From an uncultured Acetobacteraceae bacterium (GTDB lineage: Bacteria; Pseudomonadota; Alphaproteobacteria; Acetobacterales; Acetobacteraceae), in assembly GCA_903924985.1 (NCBI GenBank), contig CAIYDT010000243.1:1-51366 (forward strand): a stretch of 51,366 bases of DNA, read 5' to 3'. Below the pieces are notes generated by a model. The model was given only the letters and a program-made list of their open reading frames with translations. It ran no database searches and was not told where the DNA came from. Shown here in pieces: positions 1 through 7,678 of this stretch; within the stretch, counting starts at the first letter, position 1, and each line of letters opens with the position of its first letter. The translations under genes and the position numbers were made by a program.

Positions 1-2
1 GC

Positions 3-128
3 AATTTGGTCTGGGATAGCTATGAAGAGATCGTCGAGGCCTGCCGGAAGGCATGGGAGTTTCTGGTCAACGACCCAGGACGCATACGCTCAATCGGAAT
101 GAGGCTCTGGGCGTGTGTCAGTGGTTAG
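3..128 (+). CDS. IS630-family transposase, C-terminal end (cut by window edge)
   Basis: The first 126 bases read as the last 41 codons of a protein ending at TAG 126-128. It contains WDSYEEIVEACRKAW, then FLVNDPGRIRSIGMRLWA. This matches the end of IS630/Tc1-type DDE transposases, where a helix 'SYExIxxACxxAW' is followed by 'RIxSIGxRxWA'. The catalytic DDE residues lie outside the window, so it cannot be judged whether the element is intact. It reads toward the dedA-like gene and marks the left part of the window as accessory DNA. Confidence 0.72.
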   Translation, partial: NLVWDSYEEIVEACRKAWEFLVNDPGRIRSIGMRLWACVSG

Positions 129-144
129 GGCGGTTGGTATTAGG

Positions 145-159
145 TTAACGCAAGGTTAA
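145..159. promoter_or_regulatory. CtrA-like full site TTAA-N7-TTAA
   Basis: TTAA at 145-148 and TTAA at 156-159 are separated by exactly seven bases, each half inside GGTTAAC. This fits the CtrA recognition pattern TTAA-N7-TTAA of alphaproteobacteria. It lies between the transposase end and the 3' end of the dedA-like gene, so it has no obvious target gene and may belong to the insertion element. The same motif recurs at 27946-27960. Confidence 0.35.
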
Positions 160-174
160 CGCGCGCGCGTTTAT

Positions 175-753
175 TTACAGCAGCCGCAGCAGCAGAAACC
201 CGCCGACCACTCCTGCCGCGATGCATGTGGTGACCAGGGTCAGCCGCCGCTCGATGAAATCGCGCACCGAATCCCCGAAGAAGTGCAGCAGGGTCGCGAC
301 CAGGAAGAACCGGGCGCCGCGGGTGACCACGCTCGCCATCATGAACACCGCGAAATCGAAATGCGCGGCGCCTGAGGCGATCGTCACGATCTTGTACGGT
401 ATAGGCGTCAGACCCTTCACCAGAATGATCCACAACCCGTACTGCGCATACATCGCCTGGTACGCATCGAACCGCCCGCTGTAGCCGTAGAACGCGATCA
501 ACGGCCGAGCCAATTGGTCGAACACGGCGTAGCCAATGAAATAGCCGAGGGCGCCGCCGATCACGCTCGCGACGGTACAGACCAGCGCGAACCGCCAAGC
601 TCGGTCCGGCCGAGCCAATGCCATCGGGATCAGCAGCGCATCGGGCGGAATCGGAAAAAAACTGCTCTCGGCGAAGGCGATAACCGCCAGCCACCACAGC
701 GCTCGGGGGGAGGAAGCCAGCGCCAGGGTGCGGGCGTAAAGACCGTGTAACAT
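175..753 (-). CDS. DedA/YqaA-family (SNARE-associated type) inner membrane protein
   Basis: A 192-residue polytopic membrane protein. It has the family layout: a hydrophobic N-terminal stretch, FAESSFFPIPPDALLIP (about residues 36-52; the E-x-FFPIPPD motif), glycine-rich helices, and GLTPIPYKIVTIASG near residue 120. DedA-type proteins are linked to membrane homeostasis and lipid-carrier flipping; the YqaA branch is less characterised. I chose the ATG at 753. An in-frame GTG at 780 would add nine residues, and neither start has a clear ribosome-binding site. It is transcribed away from the ThDP enzyme, with about 80 bases of shared upstream DNA. Confidence 0.8.
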   Translation of the reverse strand: MLHGLYARTLALASSPRALWWLAVIAFAESSFFPIPPDALLIPMALARPDRAWRFALVCTVASVIGGALGYFIGYAVFDQLARPLIAFYGYSGRFDAYQAMYAQYGLWIILVKGLTPIPYKIVTIASGAAHFDFAVFMMASVVTRGARFFLVATLLHFFGDSVRDFIERRLTLVTTCIAAGVVGGFLLLRLL

Positions 754-835
754 GCCGGCGGCTTTAGCCGGTCTGGCCACCGGTGCGCCATCCCCTTATC
801 CTGCGAGCAGGAACGCTCAGGAGACGCACCCCACC

Positions 836-2515
836 ATGACCACCGTTGCCCATTTGCTGGCCGACAGCCTGGAAGCCCATAACGTCGACCAGATTTTCTG
901 CGTCCCCGGCGAGTCCTACGTCGGCCTGACCAGCGTGCTGACCGCCCGCAACTCCATCAAGATGATCGTCTGCCGCCACGAAGGCGGCGCCGGGTTCGCC
1001 GCCGTGGCCGACGGGCGGCTGCGGTCGCGTTCGGGGGTGTGCATCGTGTCCCGCGGGCCGGGCCTGGCGAACGCGATGGTCGCCATCCACTCGGCGTTTC
1101 ATGACGCGACCCCGTTGGTGATGCTGGTCGGCCAGGTGGAGCGCAAGGATTTCGGGCGCGGCGCGCTGCAGGAGCAGAACTACTCCAAGCTGCTGGGCGA
1201 CATCACCAAGCTGGTGATCGAGGTGAACGAACCCGAGACCGCTTCCGAAGCCATTGCCCGCGCCTTCCATGTGGCGGAATCCGGCACCCAAGGCCCCGTC
1301 GCGGTTATTCTCCCAGAGGACATCTTCGACGAAGAAACCGACGCCGAGGTGAACCTGCCGCGCCCCCGCGCTCTGTCCGGCCCCCGTAAGGAGGATCTGG
1401 ACCAGCTCGCCGACATGCTGGCCAAGTCCGAACGCCCACTGGCCGTGGTGGGCGGCGCGCTGCTCGCCGATACGCTGTACGACTCCAACGTCGCCGCCGA
1501 TCTGCGCAAGCTGGCGGAAACCTGGGTGCTGCCGGTCAACCCGACCCACCGCCGCCCGCAACTGTTCGACGCCCGCCACCCCAACTACGGCGGCTACATG
1601 GGCATCCGCGTCCCGCCGGCGCTGATCGGGGAGATGAAGAAGGCCGACCTGATGGTGTCCATCGGCGAGCGCATCACCGACTCCGTCAGCCAGTCCTATA
1701 CGTTCCCGGCCGCCCCCCAGCCGCAGTTGCCGCTGGTGCACATCTGGCCCGACTCCAACGAAATCGGCCGCGTCTTCCGGCCCACGCTCGGCATCGCATC
1801 CGACCCATACGAGGTCATCAAGGCCCTGCTGGCGCGCGGCGCCCCGGCCGATGCGGCCAAGCGCAAGGGCTGGGTGGACGGGCTGCACTCCATCCACATG
1901 GGCCTGCTGGACAAGAAGTGGGAGCCCACCACCGACGGCGTGAATTTCGCCGCTATCGTCTGCGAGGTAGACAAGCATCTCGCTGACGACGCGATCATTA
2001 CGTCAGACGCCGGCAATTTCGGGTCCTATATCCACCGCTATATCGGTTTCAAATCCACCCAGATTTTCCTGTCGTCGATCGTCGGCGCCATGGGTTCGGG
2101 CATGCCGATGGCGGTGGCGGGCACGCTGCGCCACCCTGGCCGTCAGGCCGTGTGCTTCATCGGCGACGGCGGCGCATTAATGATGGGCAACGAGCTGGCC
2201 ACCGCCTGCCAGTATGGCGGCAACCCGATCATGATCATCTCGGACAATTCCATGTATGGCACGATCGGCATGCACTCCTACGTGCGCTACCCCGAGCGCA
2301 AATTCATGGACGCGATGCGCCTGACCAACCCGGATTTCGCCGCCTGGGGCCGGTCGTTCGGCTGCGAGGCCATCACCATCCGCGATGAATCCGAAGTCGC
2401 CGCCGGCATTGCCGCCGCCTTCGCGGTGCGGACCAAGCCAGTGGTGGTGCATTGCCTGACCTCCGCCATTCAAATGAGCGCGTGGCGCCGCTATGCGGGA
2501 GACGAACTGCAGTGA
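836..2515 (+). CDS. ThDP-dependent acetolactate synthase-like enzyme
   Basis: A 559-residue enzyme with the three-domain fold of the acetolactate synthase/benzoylformate decarboxylase superfamily. RHEGGAGFAA near residue 52 holds the Glu that activates the ThDP aminopyrimidine. A central FAD/nucleotide-like domain follows. The C-terminal ThDP-binding motif starts GDGGALMMGNE and ends at IISDN (GDG-x(24-27)-N type). Its size suits a stand-alone 2-keto-acid decarboxylase or carboligase better than a housekeeping IlvB, and no small subunit (ilvN) is present. The start at 836 has AGGAGA eleven bases upstream. The stop overlaps the next gene by four bases (GTGA), so the two are probably translationally coupled. 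The substrate cannot be read from sequence. Confidence 0.82.
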   Translation: MTTVAHLLADSLEAHNVDQIFCVPGESYVGLTSVLTARNSIKMIVCRHEGGAGFAAVADGRLRSRSGVCIVSRGPGLANAMVAIHSAFHDATPLVMLVGQVERKDFGRGALQEQNYSKLLGDITKLVIEVNEPETASEAIARAFHVAESGTQGPVAVILPEDIFDEETDAEVNLPRPRALSGPRKEDLDQLADMLAKSERPLAVVGGALLADTLYDSNVAADLRKLAETWVLPVNPTHRRPQLFDARHPNYGGYMGIRVPPALIGEMKKADLMVSIGERITDSVSQSYTFPAAPQPQLPLVHIWPDSNEIGRVFRPTLGIASDPYEVIKALLARGAPADAAKRKGWVDGLHSIHMGLLDKKWEPTTDGVNFAAIVCEVDKHLADDAIITSDAGNFGSYIHRYIGFKSTQIFLSSIVGAMGSGMPMAVAGTLRHPGRQAVCFIGDGGALMMGNELATACQYGGNPIMIISDNSMYGTIGMHSYVRYPERKFMDAMRLTNPDFAAWGRSFGCEAITIRDESEVAAGIAAAFAVRTKPVVVHCLTSAIQMSAWRRYAGDELQ

Positions 2516-3168
2516 CCCGTATCGCGCTGATCCACGCGCTGAAACCGTCCATCCCCGCCATCGAGGAAGCTTTTTCCCGATTGTGGCCGGAAGCTGTTTT
2601 GATGAACCTGCTGGACGACTCCCTGTCGGCCGATCTGGCCGCGCAGGGCTCACTGACGCCGGCGATGACGCAACGGTTCTTGACGTTATCCCGTTACGCT
2701 CACGGTACCGGCGCCGACGCGATCCTGTTCACCTGCTCTGCCTTCGGTCCGTGCATCGAGGCCTGCGCACGGGAGTTTCCCGATATCCCCGTGCTGAAGC
2801 CAAACGAAGCCATGATCGAGGAAGCCCTGGCCCTGGCTGGCCCCTCCGCTCGGGTTGGCCTGCTGGCGACCTTTGCCCCGACGCTGGACTCCATGCCGCC
2901 GGAGTTTCCCCCAGGGATGACAATCGTTCCGTGTTTGGCAGCGGCGGCGTTGACAGCGTTGAACAAGGGCGATGGCGCGGGGCATGACCGGGAGGCAGCA
3001 GCGTCCGCGATGGCGCTGCGGGATTGCGACGTGATCGCACTGGCGCAGTTCAGCCTATCCCGAGCAGCGCCGGCCGTGGCGGCGGCGACGGGCAAGACAG
3101 TGCTGATTACCCCGGATAGCGCGGTCCGCAAGTTGCAACGGTTGTTGGGCTGGAAGAAGGCGGCTTAA
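2512..3168 (+). CDS. Asp/Glu racemase-superfamily protein, single-cysteine type
   Basis: A 218-residue protein starting with GTG inside the stop of the upstream gene. FTCSAFGPCIEAC (residues 73-85, catalytic-type Cys75) and KPNEAMIEEAL follow the Asp/Glu/hydantoin racemase fold. Classical two-base racemases have a second Cys in the C-terminal half. Here that strand reads DVIALAQFSLSRA (about 173-185) with no Cys. One-Cys members of this superfamily include arylmalonate decarboxylase, so a decarboxylase or isomerase role is as likely as racemisation. The overlap suggests it acts on the same compound as the ThDP enzyme. Confidence 0.72.
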   Translation: MTRIALIHALKPSIPAIEEAFSRLWPEAVLMNLLDDSLSADLAAQGSLTPAMTQRFLTLSRYAHGTGADAILFTCSAFGPCIEACAREFPDIPVLKPNEAMIEEALALAGPSARVGLLATFAPTLDSMPPEFPPGMTIVPCLAAAALTALNKGDGAGHDREAAASAMALRDCDVIALAQFSLSRAAPAVAAATGKTVLITPDSAVRKLQRLLGWKKAA

Positions 3169-3218
3169 GCGATACCAAGCCAAGACCTGATCGGACGGGT
3201 GACTTTCGCACCCCGTTA

Positions 3219-3252
3219 TGGCGGGCCCCGGGGTCGGGCCGAAGGCCCGCCA
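3219..3252 (+). terminator. GC-rich hairpin after the ThDP/racemase pair
   Basis: TGGCGGGCC (3219-3227) pairs perfectly with GGCCCGCCA (3244-3252) across a 16-base loop. It lies 50 bases after the racemase-like gene. No U-run follows, so it may act as a weak or Rho-assisted terminator, or be an intergenic palindrome. Confidence 0.45.
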
Positions 3253-3302
3253 CCACGACTCACCTTGACGATGCCCCCGTCTCGCTGAAAGGACCCCCAC
3301 CC

Positions 3303-3593
3303 ATGGACCTCCCCACCTTCCGAGCCTCGATCGTCGCAACCGAACCACCCCCAAGCCTGGACCTCGCGTTGCAGACGTTGTGGTGGGACGCGAAGGGCGA
3401 CTGGAAGAAAGCGCACGAATGCGCGCAGGAGGAGAAAACCCCGACCGGGTCCCGGGTGCATGCGTATCTGCACCGGGTTGAGGGAGATTTGTCCAACGCC
3501 GGTTATTGGTACAACCGAGCAGGAAGGCCCCCGACGACCGGCACGACGGCGGAGGAGTGGGAGAGTCTGGCGGTGGAATTGCTCGGGCGGTGA
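3303..3593 (+). CDS. Conserved small protein of unknown function
   Basis: A 96-residue acidic to neutral protein with no signal peptide or membrane segment. The core LQTLWWDAKGDWKKAHEC, followed by VHAYLHRVEGDLSNAGYWY and RAGRP, is a pattern I recall from short conserved hypothetical proteins in Proteobacteria that resemble a lone helical repeat. No catalytic motif is visible. AAAGGAC upstream of ATG 3303 is a plausible ribosome-binding site. It is separated from the upstream pair by a hairpin and is probably a separate unit. Confidence 0.65.
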   Translation: MDLPTFRASIVATEPPPSLDLALQTLWWDAKGDWKKAHECAQEEKTPTGSRVHAYLHRVEGDLSNAGYWYNRAGRPPTTGTTAEEWESLAVELLGR

Positions 3594-3608
3594 CGACCCA
3601 ACCACCCG

Positions 3609-3632
3609 TGTCATCCCCGGACTTGTTCCGGG
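3609..3632. repeat. Intergenic palindromic repeat, CGTCAT-edge family
   Basis: TGTCATC, followed by the perfect stem CCCGGA (3616-3621), loop CTTGT, and TCCGGG (3627-3632). Related elements with the same edge and a GGACTTGACC-like centre lie at 14293-14377, 32646-32674 and 42317-42347, always between genes. Confidence 0.55.
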
Positions 3633-3690
3633 TTCCAATCGCGGCAAGATGTTGAGATAGATCTCCGCGACCAGGAAGCAAGAACCAGCC

Positions 3691-3805
3691 ATGCCACCAT
3701 TCAACTGGCACAGCGGCGAGATGACCCGATCGACGCCGATCACGAAAACCTACCGCAACACCCAAGACGCTCGGTGACGCGGCGGACGAGTGGTTGCGGC
3801 GGCGT
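3691..3805 (+). pseudogene. Remnant of a DUF6434/SAP-type protein, internally deleted and frameshifted
   Basis: From ATG 3691 the frame reads MPPFNWHSGEMTRSTPITK then TYRNTQDAR and stops at 3777. In the +1 frame the overlapping sequence reads TPKTLGDAADEWLRRR up to 3805. From memory, intact members of this small helical family read 'F-D-W-H-S/K-x-x-L-T-x-x-T-x-I-T-D-S-Y-x-N-T/S-Q-N-V-R-R-F-F ... T-L-G-D-A-x-x-x-W'. Here the beginning and the end are joined, with the middle lost and the frame shifted. The family call needs a profile search. Confidence 0.45.
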
Positions 3806-4027
3806 GACGCTACTCCCCGGCCGAGGCACTCCTACAGTACCTGTTGCACTTCAAATATGAATCCACCTGCCGGCATGAAGGGGAGGCGCCACCGGTGTGT
3901 CGCTCTCAACCAGGCAGGCCGGTATAAGGCCCAATTATTCAACTAAATTCGGCTAATCAGTTTGCAGCCTAATTTACCGACTGCTGAGTAGTGGTAGTCT
4001 ACCAGATCGCCGCCTACACCGCGCCCC
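3806..4027. other. Non-coding stretch downstream of livF
   Basis: Together with the pseudogene and repeat, 3594-4027 holds no intact gene that I can support. The part after 3900 is unusually AT-rich for this window and contains the 13-base palindrome TGGTAGTCTACCA at 3992-4004. It may be scarred by past insertions; I see no clear terminal repeats. Confidence 0.4.
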
Positions 4028-4726
4028 CTAAACCTCCAACCACTCCCGTCTCACACCCCCATTCGCCGACAAATCCCCCGGCGTCCCTTCGAACACAATC
4101 CTCCCATGCCCCATCACATACAACCGATGAGAAATCTTCAGCGCGATCGTCAGCTTCTGCTCCACCAACAAAATCGCCACCCCACGGGAGGCAATCTCCG
4201 CCAGCAACACCCCCACCTGCTCGACCAGCAAAGGTGCCAACCCTTCGGTCGGTTCATCGATCAGCACCAGATCCGGATCGCCCATCAACGTCCGGCACAT
4301 CGTCAGCATTTGCTGCTCGCCCCCGGAAAGAACCCCAGCCGGATTGTTCTGCCGAGCGGCGAGATTGGGAAACAGCCGGAACACATCGTCGAAGGTCCAG
4401 CGTCCGAATCGCCCTGCCCGCTTCAGCCCAAGCTCCAAATTCTGCCGCACCGTCAGCGTCGGAAACACCTGCCGGTCCTCCGGCACATACCCAATCCCTG
4501 CTCGGGCCACCAAATCGCTGCGCAACCCCGCAACGTCTTTGCCGCGGTACAACACCTGCCCCTGAGGCGGCACCAACCCCATGATCGCCTTGCACAGCGT
4601 CGACCGCCCCACACCGTTTCGACCCAGCAGAGAGACAATCTCCCCCTCGTCCACCGACAAATCCACGCCATGCAGGATATGGCTCTGCCCATAAAACGCA
4701 TGCAGGTCGCGCACTTCGAGGATCAT
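4028..4726 (-). CDS. livF: LIV-type ABC importer ATPase (LivF-like), Walker A Lys replaced by Arg
   Basis: A 232-residue ATPase of the branched-chain amino acid importer class. The Walker A loop reads GRNGVGRST (residues 35-43): the invariant Lys is Arg41, encoded by CGG (complement of 4604-4606). The rest is normal: LSGGEQQML signature and LVLIDEPTEGL Walker B. The switch region reads LLVEQK, with Gln in place of His, which is usual for LivF. It is last in the livKHMGF operon and overlaps livG by four bases (ATGA). It should sit on the cytoplasmic face as a LivG-LivF pair. The Arg would be expected to weaken nucleotide binding at one of the two sites. Confidence 0.9.
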   Translation of the reverse strand: MILEVRDLHAFYGQSHILHGVDLSVDEGEIVSLLGRNGVGRSTLCKAIMGLVPPQGQVLYRGKDVAGLRSDLVARAGIGYVPEDRQVFPTLTVRQNLELGLKRAGRFGRWTFDDVFRLFPNLAARQNNPAGVLSGGEQQMLTMCRTLMGDPDLVLIDEPTEGLAPLLVEQVGVLLAEIASRGVAILLVEQKLTIALKISHRLYVMGHGRIVFEGTPGDLSANGGVRREWLEV

Positions 4727-5469
4727 TCTTCGAGCGCTCCCAAATACGCTTCCTGCACCGCCTTGCTGGCGCGCACTGTCTCCGGCGGGCCCGATGCGAT
4801 CACCTGCCCATACACCAGTACCGTAATGGTATCGGCGAGGTCGAACACCACCTTCATGTCGTGTTCCACCATCAGCAACGTCTTGCCCTGCGTGACCCGC
4901 CGAATCAACGCCATGGCATAATCCGTTTCGCTGTGACTCATGCCGGCGGTCGGCTCATCCAGCAGAATGACCGATGCCCCCCCGGCGATCGTCATCCCGA
5001 TTTCCAGCGCCCGCTGTTCCGCGTAGGATAGCAAACCCCCGGGGATATCACGCCGGTTCTCCAGGTTCAAATCTTCCAGCAACGCCTGCGCCGCGTCGTT
5101 CAACGCCGTCTGTCGCCACAGCGCCGACCAGAACGAGTATTTGTAACCCCGGCTCCACAGCAGCGCGCATCGCAGATTCTCGAACACCGACAACCGCGGA
5201 AAGATCGAGGTAATCTGGAAGCTCCGGGACAACCCCGCGCGATTGATCATATGCGGCGGCATCGCATCGATCCGGGCGCCATTCAGCAGAACCTCACCGG
5301 AGGTAATCGGGAACCGCCCACTGATCAGGTTGAACAGTGTGGTCTTCCCGGCGCCATTGGGGCCGATGATGCAGTGCCGCTCGCCTTCCGCGATATCCAG
5401 TGTCACGCCGCGAATGATCTCGGTGGGGCCGAAGCTCTTGCGCACATCCCGCAGGCTGACGGCGGTCAT
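4723..5469 (-). CDS. livG: LIV-type ABC importer ATPase (LivG-like)
   Basis: A 248-residue ATPase. Walker A GPNGAGKTT is intact, Walker B is ILLDEPTAGM, and the switch His is in LMVEHD. The signature reads LSYAEQRAL, whereas LivG proteins usually have (L)AYGQQ or LSYGEQ; the conserved Gly is Ala here. In an ABC dimer this signature faces the LivF Walker A loop, which is also altered. Start ATG 5469 overlaps the livM stop by four bases. In-frame ATGs further upstream lie inside livM and lack family sequence. Confidence 0.9.
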   Translation of the reverse strand: MTAVSLRDVRKSFGPTEIIRGVTLDIAEGERHCIIGPNGAGKTTLFNLISGRFPITSGEVLLNGARIDAMPPHMINRAGLSRSFQITSIFPRLSVFENLRCALLWSRGYKYSFWSALWRQTALNDAAQALLEDLNLENRRDIPGGLLSYAEQRALEIGMTIAGGASVILLDEPTAGMSHSETDYAMALIRRVTQGKTLLMVEHDMKVVFDLADTITVLVYGQVIASGPPETVRASKAVQEAYLGALEE

Positions 5470-6734
5470 GGGCGATCCCCCTGCTTCAAATCGGCGGTCA
5501 GGCTTTCCCACACGGTATGGAACGACCTGGCCTCGATCCGCAACCATGCCCCGCCGCCGAACAGGCACACCACCGACACCAGCCAGGGCTGCATCGCCTG
5601 CACATCGATCGGCGACCCGAACAACACCAGCTTCTTGCCCTGCGCCGCGCCGATGGTGAGGAACGACAGCAACTCCACCAGCCCCACGAAGCCCAAAACC
5701 AGCGCCAGAAAGGGGATCACCAGCCGCAAATACGGCACCGTCAACCGTCCCATCCGCCCGGCGCCAACGATCGGCCGGTGCGCGATGATCAGCCCCGACA
5801 GCCCGGCCGGCGCGAACATCACCATGGAGATGAACAGCACGCCTACATAAACCAGCCAGGAGTTGGACAGCAGACTAACCCCGCTTTGCAGCAGCGTGAT
5901 CAAGACCGCCCCCAGGATGGGCCCGCCGAATACCGTGGTGCCTCCGATATACGCCATCAGCAGCGCATTGGCCGACAGGGGTGCCGCCAGCGCGTCGAAT
6001 GTTACAATCTCATACGTAATGGCATACAGCCCGCCGCCGATCCCCGCGAACAGCCCGGACAGGCTGAATTGCAGAAACCGCACCATGCGTGGGTCGTAGC
6101 CCATGAACTGCGCGCGCTCGAAATTGTCGCGCGTGGCGTTGGCCATGCGGCTGAGCGGGGTTTGGGTCAGGAAATACATGGCGCCGGCCGACAAAACCGT
6201 CCAGACCAGGATCAAATAATAAACCTGCAAGCCGGATGCGTAGCTCAGCCCCAACACGCTGTTTTCGATCATGCGGTTGGTGGTGACCCCGCCCTCGCCG
6301 CCGAAAAAATGGTGGAACATCAGCGCGGCGGTGGCCGTCAGCTCGCCGATGCCCATGGTGATCATGGCGAAGGCGGTGGCCCGCTGCTTGGTCGCCATGA
6401 ATCCGAAAACAACCGCCAGCCCGAGGCCGCTCAACCCCGACAGCACCGGCACAAGCTCCATCGGCACCGGGAACGAGCCGTCCCCCGCGGCATTCAGGAA
6501 ATGCGCCGTCGCATAGCCGCCGATACCGAAAAACGTCGCGTGGCACAGCGAAAATAGCCCCGCTTGCCCCAGCAGCATGTTGTACGACAGCGCCAGAATG
6601 ATCATCATGCCCGTCTGGCTGAGCATGGAAATCACAAACCCGGCATCGCGCCCGGTGTGGAAGTCGTGGAACAACCAAGGCAGCACCGCCGCCACCACTA
6701 CGGTGACCACCCAAATCCAGCGTGCGGTATTCAT
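5466..6734 (-). CDS. livM: LIV-type ABC importer permease (LivM-like) with C-terminal extension
   Basis: A 422-residue inner-membrane permease with about eight or more hydrophobic segments. The LivM core includes ILALSYNMLLGQAGLFSLCHA near residue 47 and a Gly-rich coupling region, IGGGLYAITYEIVTFDA. LivM proteins usually end soon after a 'P-x-GLxGL' motif. Here about 106 residues follow APAGLSGLI, with two extra hydrophobic stretches (PFLALVLGFVGLVELL and PWLVSVVCLFGGGAWL). Four-base ATGA overlaps link it to livH upstream and livG downstream. Confidence 0.88.
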   Translation of the reverse strand: MNTARWIWVVTVVVAAVLPWLFHDFHTGRDAGFVISMLSQTGMMIILALSYNMLLGQAGLFSLCHATFFGIGGYATAHFLNAAGDGSFPVPMELVPVLSGLSGLGLAVVFGFMATKQRATAFAMITMGIGELTATAALMFHHFFGGEGGVTTNRMIENSVLGLSYASGLQVYYLILVWTVLSAGAMYFLTQTPLSRMANATRDNFERAQFMGYDPRMVRFLQFSLSGLFAGIGGGLYAITYEIVTFDALAAPLSANALLMAYIGGTTVFGGPILGAVLITLLQSGVSLLSNSWLVYVGVLFISMVMFAPAGLSGLIIAHRPIVGAGRMGRLTVPYLRLVIPFLALVLGFVGLVELLSFLTIGAAQGKKLVLFGSPIDVQAMQPWLVSVVCLFGGGAWLRIEARSFHTVWESLTADLKQGDRP

Positions 6735-7678
6735 GTGTCGCGCGTCCCCATAAGGCCGCGCGGGCGGAACAGCAGGATGGCCACCATCATCATGAAGGGC
6801 AGCAGCGAAGCGATGCGGCCTATGGGCACGGTCAGGACCTCGGTGAGCAAGGTATCGGCGCTGAGCACCACGCCGAACGGATGCAGCAGATCGGCAATGG
6901 AAGCATCGATCACCACCGCGAAGGTCTGGATCATGCCCATGACGATGGAGGCAATGAAGCACCCCGCCAGCGATCCCAGGCCCCCGAACACCACCACCAC
7001 GAACACGATCGGCCCCATGGCGTCCGCCATGCCCGGCTCCGTCGACTGGTAGGCGCCCCCGATCGCCCCGGCCAGCCCCGCCAGCAGGCAGCCGCCGGCG
7101 AATACCGTCGTGAACACCACCGGCACGTTATGCCCCAGCGCCGAAACCATATTAGGGTGCGTCAACGCCGCCTGGATAATCAAACCGATGCGCGTCTTTT
7201 TTAGCAGCAGCCAGATTGACAGCAGCATCCCACCCGAGATCAGCAGCATGAACGCGCGATAAGCCGGGAAATTGGCCCCGTAGAACTGGAACAGCGGGAA
7301 ATCCAGCAGCGCCGGCACCCGATATGGCTCCGGCAGCATGCCCCAGGTCATCTGCACCCCGCGCTGGATGATGAACACCAGCCCGAAGGTGAACAGCAAC
7401 TCCGCGATGTGGCCATTGTGGTGGACCCGCCGCAGCCCCCAGATCTCGATCGCCGCCCCGATCGCGCCGCATAGCAGGGGCGCAACGATTAAAGCGGGGA
7501 AGAAGCCGATGAACTGGCTGACCTGAAACGCCAGATAGGCACCGACCATGTAGACGCTGGCATGCGCGAAATTCAGCACACCCATCATGCTGAAAATCAG
7601 CGTCAGGCCCGATGCCAGCATGAACAAAAGCATGCCGTACACCAGGCCATTCAGCAGCGAGCCAAGGAGTACCTCCAT
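6731..7678 (-). CDS. livH: LIV-type ABC importer permease (LivH-like)
   Basis: A 315-residue polytopic permease of usual LivH length. GVLNFAHASVYMVGAY near residue 33 is the classic 'NFAHG' region. VVFGGLGSLAGCFIASIVMG near residue 230 is the coupling helix region. LLFRPRGLMGTRDT ends the protein. It begins one base after the binding-protein stop and overlaps livM by four bases, so the five genes 8926 to 4028 form one compact operon. Confidence 0.9.
   Translation of the reverse strand: MEVLLGSLLNGLVYGMLLFMLASGLTLIFSMMGVLNFAHASVYMVGAYLAFQVSQFIGFFPALIVAPLLCGAIGAAIEIWGLRRVHHNGHIAELLFTFGLVFIIQRGVQMTWGMLPEPYRVPALLDFPLFQFYGANFPAYRAFMLLISGGMLLSIWLLLKKTRIGLIIQAALTHPNMVSALGHNVPVVFTTVFAGGCLLAGLAGAIGGAYQSTEPGMADAMGPIVFVVVVFGGLGSLAGCFIASIVMGMIQTFAVVIDASIADLLHPFGVVLSADTLLTEVLTVPIGRIASLLPFMMMVAILLFRPRGLMGTRDT

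Noticed and set aside
764..1978. A 404-codon open frame antisense to the ThDP enzyme gene
   Set aside because: Composition is that of a GC-rich mirror frame (His/Gly/Arg/Gln runs) and it has no family motifs; the plus strand encodes a clear enzyme.
5517..6557. A 346-codon frame antisense to livM
   Set aside because: Gln/His/Arg-rich translation without domains, fully opposite a real permease gene.
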